IMG/VR virus record: IMGVR_UViG_3300037258_000158
Coordinates: 1 to 60,606 of that record
DNA from: a virus
DNA: 60,606 nucleotides
Strand: one strand, 5' to 3'
The notes below the pieces were generated by a model. It made no database searches. It saw only the letters and a program-made list of their open reading frames with translations, and was not told the origin of the DNA. The position numbers and the translations under genes were made by a program. Positions 1 to 6,143 of this stretch are shown here, in pieces (within the stretch, counting starts at the first letter, position 1; every line of letters begins with the position of its first letter).

Positions 1-127
1 ACATAATACTGGACAAAAAAGGCTTACGTAGGACCGAATTTAAATCTACGAACAATTACATGCACTTAGAGTGTCAACCCATTCAAATAACTATTTTCCG
101 CGTTTGAAAATGGTTTTTACAAAAATG
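1..127. repeat. Terminal direct repeat, left copy
   Basis: These 127 bases are identical to the last 127 bases of the window. A length of 127 matches a common assembler k-mer size, so the repeat is most simply the overlap of a circular assembly graph. It shows that the contig is complete, not that the virion DNA has 127-bp direct terminal repeats. The segment is AT-rich and has no convincing gene. Confidence 0.95.
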
Positions 128-437
128 ACGTTCCCGCGCGCGCGAAAAACCAATAACGATAGTATAAGAATCTTAAAGAAAGAATATTAGATTAGTTAGA
201 AGCACTAGTATATTCGACAAGAGTTTTGGGATCACCGTGTATGGTTGATGGAACGAGGCCTCGTAAAGCTCGCCACGAGCGAGGGATCGTCTCGGTTGGC
301 CCTCCCCGGCCCCCGGTCCGGAATGCTTTAGGCACTACCCTACCTTCCAGCACCCCTCTCATTGCCCTCTCAACCCTCTCCCAGAGCTCTTAGACCATTG
401 CCCGGTATGCCACAGCCACCCCACCCCCAACGAGTCC
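128..437. other. Gene-free segment right of the contig junction
   Basis: No convincing gene lies here. The first part is AT-rich after a run of alternating CG near 134-144. A perfect 12-base palindrome (ACGAGGCCTCGT, 253-264) is followed closely by a short hairpin (GCTCG/CGAGC). On the circular map this joins the gene-free stretch at the end of the window, giving about 1.3 kb that probably holds replication or transcription control elements. Confidence 0.6.
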
Positions 438-683
438 CTACACGTCCGCCCTGCGGTAGCGAATTATATCAGGAAAGTGCTTCAAAAGCGTTTCGGCGCC
501 AGCGCAATCATAACGATAGACGATATTCCCAGCAACACCAGTATGATCTTTAACAAAGATAGGAAACGTGCCAAGACTGTTATGTCCCGATCCTACACAG
601 ACCCATCTACAGTTCTTCGTATCATGGACAACATCACCGAATCCAATATCGTAAACATGCTCTGCACGAATCCACTCACCCAT
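438..683 (-). CDS. Small phage protein, tandem paralog A
   Basis: Function is not recognised. The 81-residue product is clearly related to the product of the next upstream gene: both share RAE-VY, GDVVHD, WVCVG, FPIFVKD and a C-terminal A-AETL-FPD-YR pattern, about 45% alike by eye. The ATG was chosen because it follows GGGGAGGGGG and avoids a long overlap with the paralog; a more distal start would extend it. It is the last gene of a long minus-strand chain and borders the gene-free junction region. Confidence 0.7.
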   Translation of the reverse strand: MGEWIRAEHVYDIGFGDVVHDTKNCRWVCVGSGHNSLGTFPIFVKDHTGVAGNIVYRYDCAGAETLLKHFPDIIRYRRADV

Positions 684-732
684 TCCCCCTCCCCGGCTCG
701 GCCTAATTGCGTGGTGATACCAATCACCAGTT

Positions 733-999
733 CTAGTCCCATAGGTGTTGCTCCGGTTTGCGATACTTTTCCACATCGGGAAACTTCCGCGCCAGCGTTT
801 CAGCCTCGGCACAATGATAATGAAACACCGTCCACCACCAATCAGTTCGTGCTGGAACAGTGATCGGCGTTTGGTCCTTTACGAAGATAGGGAATCGCCC
901 TGCCTTGTTCGTTCGCCAACCGACACAGACCCAGATGTTGTCGCCCACGTCGTGGACGACATCACCCGCGTCTAGCCGATATACGTCTTCAGCTCGCAT
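733..999 (-). CDS. Small phage protein, tandem paralog B
   Basis: This is an 88-residue protein of unknown function, paralogous to the neighbour downstream on the same strand. It shares the GDVVHD, WVCVG and FPIFVKDQT blocks and the C-terminal AEAETLARKFPDVEKYRK segment. The chosen ATG follows a GAGG motif; an in-frame TTG 15 bases further upstream is the alternative. The coding region overlaps the end of the preceding gene by 11 bases, as is usual in this cluster. Tandem duplication explains the pair. Confidence 0.7.
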   Translation of the reverse strand: MRAEDVYRLDAGDVVHDVGDNIWVCVGWRTNKAGRFPIFVKDQTPITVPARTDWWWTVFHYHCAEAETLARKFPDVEKYRKPEQHLWD

Positions 1000-1252
1000 C
1001 ACGCCTCGCTTCAAAAGCCTCGGTGTACGCCTTCAATTCAACATCCCAACCGTCGAGTAAAGCGACCAAATCATCGGATACTTTTTCTAGACCAAGTGAC
1101 GCGATTACTTGATCATAAACGATAGCTGCTCCGGTATAGAACACATGCTTCACGAATTCAGGATCTATACTCATTACGTGAGTACGATTCCGTGCCTTGA
1201 AGATTTCCCACGCTGCTACGATACTTGGATCTTTCATAATCATGTCAGCCAT
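989..1252 (-). CDS. Hypothetical phage protein, 87 aa
   Basis: No function is recognised. The product is mostly predicted helix, with SIVAAWEIFKARN at the N-terminus and a central HVFYTGAAIVYDQVI segment. The ATG has AAAGGAA at good distance. It overlaps both neighbours slightly, consistent with one polycistronic message running right to left. Nothing suggests a signal peptide or membrane segment. Confidence 0.75.
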   Translation of the reverse strand: MADMIMKDPSIVAAWEIFKARNRTHVMSIDPEFVKHVFYTGAAIVYDQVIASLGLEKVSDDLVALLDGWDVELKAYTEAFEARRDAS

Positions 1253-1433
1253 TGCTATTCCTTTCTGTTAAGAGGATTGCTGCATATCGCCGGGCAACGT
1301 CGCGACATAATCCCTCACAAACACCCTCTCCTAGATCAATCCAACCGCACTGATCTACGGATCGAAGCCATTCGCTCGGGGCCACCGAAAATGGGAGTTC
1401 CTTCCCGTCGTTATAGAACCTAAGTTCCTTCAT
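1245..1433 (-). CDS. Hypothetical phage protein, 62 aa
   Basis: Function is unknown. The 62-residue product begins MKELRFYNDG and contains two cysteines in a VCEGLC arrangement, too few for a zinc site by themselves. The start ATG has an AAGGA sequence upstream at slightly long spacing. Both ends overlap neighbouring genes by 8 to 14 bases, which supports co-translation with them. Confidence 0.65.
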   Translation of the reverse strand: MKELRFYNDGKELPFSVAPSEWLRSVDQCGWIDLGEGVCEGLCRDVARRYAAILLTERNSNG

Positions 1434-1644
1434 TAGCCAAGATCCTTAATGCGACGATGCCACCGTGCAGACGACAGTAGTTCTTGCCGTCTACATGATA
1501 GTGAGCGCTGCGCATACACCGAAAATTCATGTTCCGCGCAGTTCTCCGCGTCTTGATGTAGTGTTCTTCCACGTCAGCGTCGCACCTTGGCAGAGTCACG
1601 TTCAGTGGACCCGGCTTTTCGTATAGCTTCACAACTCGCGGCAT
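1420..1644 (-). CDS. Small Cys/His protein, possible zinc-binding
   Basis: The 74-residue product carries C-(x5)-H-(x6)-YCRLHGG in its second half, preceded by RCMRSAHYHV. This Cys/His spacing is typical of small phage zinc-binding proteins, with C and H pairs about 10 residues apart. No enzymatic motif is visible. It starts at ATG and overlaps the upstream gene by 16 bases. The zinc assignment is inference from the ligands only. Confidence 0.65.
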   Translation of the reverse strand: MPRVVKLYEKPGPLNVTLPRCDADVEEHYIKTRRTARNMNFRCMRSAHYHVDGKNYCRLHGGIVALRILANEGT

Positions 1645-1940
1645 TGTCGTAATCCATCAGCTATTCCCTTTCCCATACCATGATTATCGAGCGCTTCTTC
1701 GTATGTGGCCGAACGTCGAGACCAGATGATTTCAGGTCCATCGAAGACCATAGTCTCGAAGAACAGCGGTTCGCCGAAACCATACGATAGATCCATTCCC
1801 AGGAAGATGGTGGACACCAGATAAGCGTCGTACTGATTGTATGCCAGATGGTGATCGCCACCGCGCGATTTCACCCATCCCAGACTATCGTCGGTCTCGA
1901 CAGGCTTGTTGTCCTTATCGAGTGTGTAGAACTTGATCAT
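1629..1940 (-). CDS. Hypothetical phage protein, 103 aa
   Basis: Function is unknown. The product is soluble, acidic and rich in aromatic residues (HHLAYNQYDAYLVSTIF, FGEPLFFETMVF), which suggests a compact mixed fold. The ATG overlaps the stop of a 27-codon gene upstream in an ATGA arrangement, so translation is probably coupled. No homologous family was recognised. Confidence 0.7.
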   Translation of the reverse strand: MIKFYTLDKDNKPVETDDSLGWVKSRGGDHHLAYNQYDAYLVSTIFLGMDLSYGFGEPLFFETMVFDGPEIIWSRRSATYEEALDNHGMGKGIADGLRQCREL

Positions 1941-2020
1941 AGTTCCCAGTCATTCCCTTCTTCTGCAGTCGCACCCATGCAACGGAGGAAGTTTCGCCAG
2001 CATCGGTAAAGCCATCTCAT
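1937..2020 (-). CDS. Putative 27-aa coupled small ORF
   Basis: This very short frame is joined at both ends by ATGA overlaps: its ATG lies over the stop of the membrane peptide gene upstream, and its TGA lies over the ATG of the 103-residue gene downstream. The product (MRWLYRCWRNFLRC...) is strongly basic and aromatic at the N-terminus, then acidic. It could be a genuine microprotein or mainly a coupling device that carries ribosomes to the next gene. No function can be assigned. Confidence 0.45.
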   Translation of the reverse strand: MRWLYRCWRNFLRCMGATAEEGNDWEL

Positions 2021-2142
2021 CGTTGCATCCATGCCCATGCGTCACGGAAGACGCCATCTTGATAAAACGTCATCGTGAGCGCCAACAGAAGGACAAACAT
2101 CACGAATAGAATGAATAAGCATACTGGATACCACCTGTCCAT
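2017..2142 (-). CDS. 41-aa single-pass membrane peptide
   Basis: The product is 41 residues long, with one strongly hydrophobic segment at about residues 5-27 (CLFILFVMFVLLLALTM), then a short soluble tail with three tryptophans or aromatics. The ATG is preceded by GAGGAG at 8-9 bases. Its ATG overlaps by one base the stop of the second half of a broken zinc-ribbon gene upstream, and its TGA overlaps the next ATG. The function of such phage membrane peptides is unknown; superinfection or host-membrane effects are possible. Confidence 0.6.
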   Translation of the reverse strand: MDRWYPVCLFILFVMFVLLLALTMTFYQDGVFRDAWAWMQR

Positions 2143-2371
2143 CAGTGTATTCTCCTCTTTCTGGGAGGACCTATTTCCTCCCGCGCTTGTTTCAGACTAT
2201 CCACGATAGTCTGATGTGCCTCTGTGAACTCGTTCATGTCTTCTGCAGTCGGTGTACGAACACCGAAACCGTCTCCTGTGAAACGCAGAAGGTAAAGTCA
2301 CCATCCTCTGGTAAGTCTACATTCGTTTCGACCGGCGTGACAAACCCACAAGACGGACACTTAATCTCCAC
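2142..2371 (-). pseudogene. Zinc-ribbon-like gene split by a -1 frameshift
   Basis: Reading from a GTG with GGAGA upstream gives VEIKCPSCGFVTPVETN-VDLPEDGDFTFC and then runs out of frame to a stop at 2234. The adjacent -1 frame continues as FTGDGFGVRTPTAEDMNEF... and ends exactly over the ATG of the membrane peptide gene. Joined at the TTC TGC codons, the two give a normal-looking 76-residue zinc-ribbon protein, except that one expected C-terminal cysteine pair is damaged. No classical slippery heptamer is visible, so a real indel or an assembly error is likelier than programmed frameshifting. Confidence 0.55.
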
Positions 2372-2588
2372 GACTTATTCTCCGCTTCGGCCTCGGGTGT
2401 TTCTCGATATATTTCTCGAACGCCTTCAGCGCGTTCAACATAGTTTCGCGGTCATATTCACGTGTAGAACTGCGAAGCTGTCGCCGATAGCCGAACAATT
2501 CCACAATCATCATATCGGCCATGTGCTGAGTAGATGTAATCTGCTTTTCAAGCCGATCACGCCACCATTCTTCACTTCTCAGCGCCAT
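2361..2588 (-). CDS. Hypothetical helical phage protein, 75 aa
   Basis: Function is unknown. The product is helical and charged (SEEWWRDRLEKQITSTQHMADMM, FGYRRQL, MLNALKAFEKYIEKHP). A related FGYRRQL / AGYRQTSLD pattern occurs in the neighbouring 97-residue gene, hinting at shared ancestry of the two. The ATG was preferred over a GTG nine bases upstream because a GGGGTGG sequence lies at workable spacing. Confidence 0.65.
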   Translation of the reverse strand: MALRSEEWWRDRLEKQITSTQHMADMMIVELFGYRRQLRSSTREYDRETMLNALKAFEKYIEKHPRPKRRISRGD

Positions 2589-2644
2589 TGATTCCACCCC
2601 ATGTTTCTACACTATTGTACGCCCACGGAACCATGATTACAAAG

Positions 2645-2938
2645 TCACTTTTCCTTTATGAATACGATTTCGCTGCCGGGTGGATAATTCTTCCACTGTT
2701 CTTCGAACTTTGCCATATCAAAGTCCTTCGGCAATACGATCACGTGTTCGTCGTGCGTTGCCCGCCACGCATCCAAAGCTGATGCCAGATTATCACCATC
2801 GGTTGCCCGATCCAACGATGTCTGCCGATAGCCCGCAAGATTCAGCAGAATCACACGCGCGAAAGCTTCACTCGTACTTGCAGCCCGAGCGCGCTTCTGC
2901 CATTCCATGACCGATGTGTGTTCAGCCCTCTTCTTCAC
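2645..2938 (-). CDS. Hypothetical phage protein, 97 aa
   Basis: Function is unknown. The GTG start is supported by a GTGA overlap with the stop of the upstream gene. The N-terminal half is helical and basic (KKRAEHTSVMEWQKRARA); the C-terminal half is more structured (HVIVLPKDFDMAKFEEQW). The LLNLAGYRQTSLDRATDGDNL segment resembles part of the next gene downstream, so the two may be diverged paralogs. Confidence 0.65.
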   Translation of the reverse strand: MKKRAEHTSVMEWQKRARAASTSEAFARVILLNLAGYRQTSLDRATDGDNLASALDAWRATHDEHVIVLPKDFDMAKFEEQWKNYPPGSEIVFIKEK

Positions 2939-3165
2939 AGTCCCTGCGCCTTCTGGATACCGAGTTGTCGGGCTGTTACCTGAGCATGGATATCACTCAC
3001 CTTATTCATGAGATATTCTCCCAACGAATCCTCGAACCCGCATCGGCGCAGAACCATCCCGAGTTCAACGCACTGACGCCGCGCCAACTCCAACTCTGGC
3101 AAACTTCGCCGCTGCTGTTCCGCAACATGCGCATTCACATAATCAGTCCCACGATCGTCGCCCAT
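2935..3165 (-). CDS. Hypothetical helical phage protein, 76 aa
   Basis: Function is unknown. The product is largely alpha-helical with heptad-like runs (VAEQQRRSLPELELARRQ, LGEYLMNKVSDIHAQV). The ATG is the second of a GTG-ATG pair and overlaps the previous stop as TGATG, indicating coupled translation. No cysteine cluster or membrane segment is present. Confidence 0.65.
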   Translation of the reverse strand: MGDDRGTDYVNAHVAEQQRRSLPELELARRQCVELGMVLRRCGFEDSLGEYLMNKVSDIHAQVTARQLGIQKAQGL

Positions 3166-3407
3166 CACGCTTTCCCCATCGTATCTTTGAGTTGTTCCAA
3201 GATCATGTGATTGCCGATTTCGATATTATCGGTGATGATACGCATCGCACTTTCTTTCGTGTGCTTGCGCTGGTCCTGCATCGCCAGACACTGTCCGAGC
3301 ATCTGTGACATCAACGCCAGTAGTTCATCGGCGGGTAGATCGCCGGTCCATTTCGTCAACAGAGCCAACGCTTCGGTCCGAAACTTGGCGTGTTTGTCGC
3401 CCGGCAT
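3165..3407 (-). CDS. Hypothetical phage protein, 80 aa
   Basis: Function is unknown. The product has a helical pattern with several methionines (LLALMSQMLGQCLAMQDQRKH) and a C-terminal MRIITDNIEIGNHMILEQL segment. The start is uncertain: the chosen ATG lies just after the upstream stop without a clear ribosome site, and tandem TTG codons 18-21 bases further upstream are alternatives. The stop overlaps the next ATG. Confidence 0.6.
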   Translation of the reverse strand: MPGDKHAKFRTEALALLTKWTGDLPADELLALMSQMLGQCLAMQDQRKHTKESAMRIITDNIEIGNHMILEQLKDTMGKA

Positions 3408-3414
3408 CACTGTT

Positions 3415-3639
3415 CTAATGTTCAACAATTTCCGCCTCCACGATGGTTGTGCGACGTAGGAAGATAGCCGCAGCTTCCCATGTCACCGACTCACGGATTT
3501 CCGTTTCTTTCACTTTCTGGATTGTGGCGGCGTTCGCTCTGGCCTGAGCCCGCGCGGCCATTTCAATGAACTGATCGGCTATGTCGTCCAGGGACGTAGC
3601 CGTGTATTTCAGTCCAACGTCACCCTCTATACGTTTCAT
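3415..3639 (-). CDS. Hypothetical helical phage protein, 74 aa
   Basis: Function is unknown. The product is alanine-rich and helical over residues 15-50 (DDIADQFIEMAARAQARAN) and could form a coiled coil. Its ATG overlaps the stop of a 30-residue membrane peptide gene as ATGA, so both are probably made from one coupled message. Confidence 0.65.
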   Translation of the reverse strand: MKRIEGDVGLKYTATSLDDIADQFIEMAARAQARANAATIQKVKETEIRESVTWEAAAIFLRRTTIVEAEIVEH

Positions 3640-3728
3640 CTAAAGACACCCGCTATACACCATCCGATCAACACGCCAGCGACAGATGCCGCGAATACGG
3701 ATAATGGCCACCAGTCTCTCTTCAACAT
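3636..3728 (-). CDS. 30-aa single-pass membrane peptide
   Basis: The tiny product begins MLKRDWW and then has one transmembrane segment (PLSVFAASVAGVLIGWCIAG, residues 8-27), with the positive residues at the N-terminus, so an N-in orientation is likely. A clear AGGAG lies about 8 bases before the ATG, and the TGA overlaps the next ATG. These signals make it a credible gene despite its size. Function is unknown. Confidence 0.6.
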   Translation of the reverse strand: MLKRDWWPLSVFAASVAGVLIGWCIAGVFR

Positions 3729-3737
3729 CACACACTC

Positions 3738-4304
3738 CTATTGCTTTGGGACCCCAGATTCGTCAAGGCTGTCCAGGGCACTCAGCCACGGTGATTCCAG
3801 ATAGTTCAATTCGCCATCATCGAACACCGCATCGAGAATGGCGAAAGCGATAGGACAACTCTGTCCTATCTCTTCACTTTCTTCACCCATCGCCAGTGTT
3901 TCCATCTGTTCATGGGTGATTGCCGCCAGTTCACGTTGCGCCGCCGCGAACCGTTCTTCCCAGTCCTTAGGGATAACACCATCCCACAAAGGATCGAAGC
4001 CATTATCCACGCCTAGAAGCCGCACCGACTCCAACACAAGCGGATAGTGATACAGCCTGGACGGAAGATCGTCCATGCCAGTCCCCGCAGTCCCCTCCCC
4101 GGTCTCACGAGCAGCCGCCGCTATTTCCAGTAGAGTCTGCTTCGCGGAATCAGGCCAGTCAACCGGGGAGGGGGTGGCGACGAACCCTTCCAGGAAGCTA
4201 CCGACGATGTATCCGACACGTGAACCGTTCATCGGGTCGCCATGTTCGGCTTCATAGGATGCTGCGACAGCGGTACATAGATCAGCTATTGTTCTTTCGG
4301 CCAA
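3738..4304 (-). CDS. Hypothetical phage protein, 188 aa
   Basis: This is the second-longest gene of the left cluster after the 192-residue gene near 6.7 kb; its family is not recognised. The product is acidic and probably globular, with an N-terminal helical part (TIADLCTAVAASYEAEHGD) and a C-terminal part rich in Asp/Glu. The TTG start is chosen because AAGGAG sits 8 bases upstream. It overlaps the preceding gene by 23 bases. No catalytic motif or membrane segment was seen. Confidence 0.7.
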   Translation of the reverse strand: MAERTIADLCTAVAASYEAEHGDPMNGSRVGYIVGSFLEGFVATPSPVDWPDSAKQTLLEIAAAARETGEGTAGTGMDDLPSRLYHYPLVLESVRLLGVDNGFDPLWDGVIPKDWEERFAAAQRELAAITHEQMETLAMGEESEEIGQSCPIAFAILDAVFDDGELNYLESPWLSALDSLDESGVPKQ

Positions 4305-4680
4305 GTGGCGTCTCCTTTGCTACGATTTCTTCGAGGTTGAAGCGTTGAGCCAGAGATATCAGATACGATTTCCACTGACGTGGTTCACGGTTGTCATGAA
4401 TCTGCTGCAACTCCACCAGCAAATCCATATAGCGTTCGTAGTCTCCCTGCATACGGATCGGAAGAACCCCGGCGCTAGTCAGCACAGACTCGATCGAAAG
4501 GCTGCGCACGATATTGCCTTCAAGGTCTGGCCTATACAGATTGTCCGGTATCAGCCAGCCTACCGGACATCGGCATCCGTTCGGTGAACGATAGAAACAG
4601 TTACCGCTCGTGTTCTTCGCAGCTTCTCCCTGCTGAAGCATGTGCATCGCTGCCGTGTCGAAAACCTCCTGCAGAGTCAT
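4282..4680 (-). CDS. Phage protein with C-x-Y/R-PNG-C motif
   Basis: The 132-residue protein contains NCFYRSPNGCRCPVGWLIP followed by LYRPDLEGN. This matches a pattern I recall from many phage and bacterial proteins of unknown function, in which a short Cys-containing hairpin with G-(x)-KC-A/P-VG precedes a 'LI-D--Y-P-LEG' segment. The C-terminus is helical (LLVELQQIHDNREPRQWKS). The ATG overlaps the upstream stop. No enzymatic role can be claimed. Confidence 0.7.
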   Translation of the reverse strand: MTLQEVFDTAAMHMLQQGEAAKNTSGNCFYRSPNGCRCPVGWLIPDNLYRPDLEGNIVRSLSIESVLTSAGVLPIRMQGDYERYMDLLVELQQIHDNREPRQWKSYLISLAQRFNLEEIVAKETPLGRKNNS

Positions 4681-4886
4681 GGCAACTTCCTCAATAGTTG
4701 TTTGACGTGGTCGATATGAAAACGTATCGACGCCAGCGTATTGTCGGCCCGCGCATGGCCGTCAACGATCTGCTGATATATTTCTTCATCAAGGGCATTG
4801 ACTACCCTGATCCAGTTGGACTTATCATCAGCCCAACTCGGGCTCGCCTCCCCTCTCAGCGAGCCCGGTTTGCGTGATTTAACCAT
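4677..4886 (-). CDS. Hypothetical phage protein, 69 aa
   Basis: Function is unknown. The N-terminus is basic (MVKSRKPGSLRG) and the rest helical (VVNALDEEIYQQIVDGHARA). The ATG follows AAAGGTGG at ideal spacing, which is why a longer in-frame extension was not used. The stop overlaps the next ATG (ATGA). Confidence 0.65.
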   Translation of the reverse strand: MVKSRKPGSLRGEASPSWADDKSNWIRVVNALDEEIYQQIVDGHARADNTLASIRFHIDHVKQLLRKLP

Positions 4887-5205
4887 TCGCCACCTTTCGC
4901 TGACGGAACGGGATAACCTTATCATCGCCCAGACCGAGGATGAAGTTGCTCACCATTCGCCTAGCTTCTGGGCCGATGGCTGTCGCGACCGCTAAGACCG
5001 TTGCGTTGAATGGGCGTTTGGTCCCTCCCTTGAACCAGCCCTCGAACGTGGTGACCGTGACCCCTGATTCTTGGGATATGATATGTTGCATCACCTTCAT
5101 GGTAACACCGCGCCGCTTCGCCTCGTCCTGCATGGCAGTACGAAGCACGTCGATGATCGGATCCTTGTTGATGAACCGATACGTCTGATAGACTCTTACC
5201 TTCAT
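4879..5205 (-). CDS. Small HTH-like DNA-binding protein
   Basis: The 108-residue product has a central segment reading as a lambda-repressor-type helix-turn-helix: MKVMQHIISQESGVTVTTFEGWFKGGTKRP, where SQESGV-TVTTFEGW matches the helix 2-turn-helix 3 spacing. The flanks are helical and basic. It may be a transcriptional regulator of the phage; whether it controls this cluster cannot be told. It is coupled to both neighbours by stop-start overlaps. The assignment is by motif only. Confidence 0.55.
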   Translation of the reverse strand: MKVRVYQTYRFINKDPIIDVLRTAMQDEAKRRGVTMKVMQHIISQESGVTVTTFEGWFKGGTKRPFNATVLAVATAIGPEARRMVSNFILGLGDDKVIPFRQRKVANG

Positions 5206-5552
5206 AGCTTATTTCCCTTCGCGGTTGTGCGCCACTTATCATCCGGCCCCTTGAGAATAAGACCTCTGTCCCGCAGACGCATGAGTGTCTGCCGAGCGGC
5301 CCCCTCTGTGCCTTCGTACTTGGCGACGATTGTTGCTGCTGGAATCCCGGTCTTGCCCGCCTGTTTGACCATTTCAAACACGAGGTCTGTTCCCTCATTT
5401 GTTCTTCCGCCATTGCCACGGCCGGGACCATCGGCGGTCTTTATGGGAGTAGCATTCGTTACTTCAAGATTCTGGACTTCCTTGCCCAGAAGATATCCGT
5501 TGATGGGACCCCAGTCCACATCGTTTACGATGAATGATACGCGCAACCTCAT
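5202..5552 (-). CDS. Putative winged-helix-type protein, 116 aa
   Basis: The first 50 residues are beta-like and then a glycine/arginine linker (GPGRGNGGRTNEG) leads to a segment that reads like a winged helix: FEMVKQAGKTGIPAATIVAKYEGTEGAARQTLMRLRDRGLI. A sequence-specific or structural DNA-binding role is plausible. The stop overlaps the ATG of the HTH-like gene, so the two could act together. No experimental family was recognised. Confidence 0.55.
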   Translation of the reverse strand: MRLRVSFIVNDVDWGPINGYLLGKEVQNLEVTNATPIKTADGPGRGNGGRTNEGTDLVFEMVKQAGKTGIPAATIVAKYEGTEGAARQTLMRLRDRGLILKGPDDKWRTTAKGNKL

Positions 5553-5592
5553 TGTACGCCTCCATGTTTTGTTTCAAGTATAGTGTACAGCA

Positions 5593-5618
5593 TATGAGCC
5601 TACGACTATAGGCTCATA
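5593..5618 (-). terminator. Inverted repeat after a small zinc-ribbon gene
   Basis: TATGAGCCTA and TAGGCTCATA form a perfect 10-bp stem with a 6-base loop, directly behind the stop codon of the minus-strand zinc-ribbon gene. No T-run follows, so it may act as a processing or protective hairpin, a weak terminator or an operator for the next gene. Confidence 0.5.
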
Positions 5619-5795
5619 CTAATCACAAGCCGGGCATTTATGTGGATGATGAGACAGCCCGCACTTCGTGCATACGCGCTCATCATCCACAAGATCCGGC
5701 AGTTTACCCTCGCGGATCAGCCGCGATTCCTCCTCGTTCTCCCTGTGCCTCCTCCTTATGTTTTCTTCTACGATCTCGCTTGGTGTTTTTGACAT
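5619..5795 (-). CDS. 58-aa zinc-ribbon protein, overlaps next gene out of frame
   Basis: The product begins MSKTPSEIVEENIRRRHREN, is highly charged and helical, and ends in VCTKCGLSHHPHKCPACD, a compact C-x2-C...C-x2-C zinc ribbon. The ATG follows GAGGAAG at good spacing. Its first 92 bases overlap, in another frame, the C-terminal part of the 79-residue gene upstream. The zinc ribbon leaves little doubt that this frame is real. A nucleic-acid-binding or host-interaction role is possible. Confidence 0.7.
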   Translation of the reverse strand: MSKTPSEIVEENIRRRHRENEEESRLIREGKLPDLVDDERVCTKCGLSHHPHKCPACD

Positions 5796-5943
5796 CGTAC
5801 TTCCTCATAGCCTTGGTTGCTTCCGATTCACAGACGTATGGTCCGTTGTGAAATTTCCAGCGGGGACCACTGAAAAACCACCATGCATCGCCCCAGAGAA
5901 ATGTCCGTTTCCCTTCGGCCCTCTTCGCATCAAGTGTGCCCAT
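5704..5943 (-). CDS. Hypothetical phage protein, 79 aa
   Basis: Function is unknown. The N-terminal half (GKRTFLWGDAWWFFSGPRW, FHNGPYVCESEATKAMRKYD) has a conserved look rich in aromatics; the last 30 residues are basic and low complexity and coincide with the overlapping zinc-ribbon gene in another frame. A natural protein might end near residue 55, so the tail may simply be read-through into the neighbour's coding sequence. Confidence 0.55.
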   Translation of the reverse strand: MGTLDAKRAEGKRTFLWGDAWWFFSGPRWKFHNGPYVCESEATKAMRKYDVKNTKRDRRRKHKEEAQGERGGIAADPRG

Positions 5944-6139
5944 CTTCTTCCCCTTCTTCTACGAGTCTAATTGGTTTCGGTGCAGGACTATCCTGTTCCA
6001 TGAGTAGATCCATTACGGCGATGCTTATCTGCTCAACTTGAGCATCGCTTCCTTGTATGCCAGCGTCGATGAGGATATCGTCGATCTTCTCGTACATATC
6101 CTCCTCCGGCGTATTTGGTTTCTTACATCGCATATTCAT
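5930..6139 (-). CDS. Hypothetical acidic phage protein, 69 aa
   Basis: Function is unknown. The product is acidic and helical (EEDMYEKIDDILIDAGIQGS, QVEQISIAVMDLLMEQ). A related DVLANAGFKASEEQIELIG segment occurs in the next gene upstream, suggesting that both carry the same small helical unit. The ATG has GAGGAG eight bases upstream. Confidence 0.65.
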   Translation of the reverse strand: MNMRCKKPNTPEEDMYEKIDDILIDAGIQGSDAQVEQISIAVMDLLMEQDSPAPKPIRLVEEGEEDGHT

Positions 6140-6143
6140 GTTG

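Noticed and set aside
4961-5583. Long frames overlapping the HTH-like and winged-helix-like genes
   Set aside because: They are arginine- and proline-rich shadows of the two coupled genes and lack start signals.
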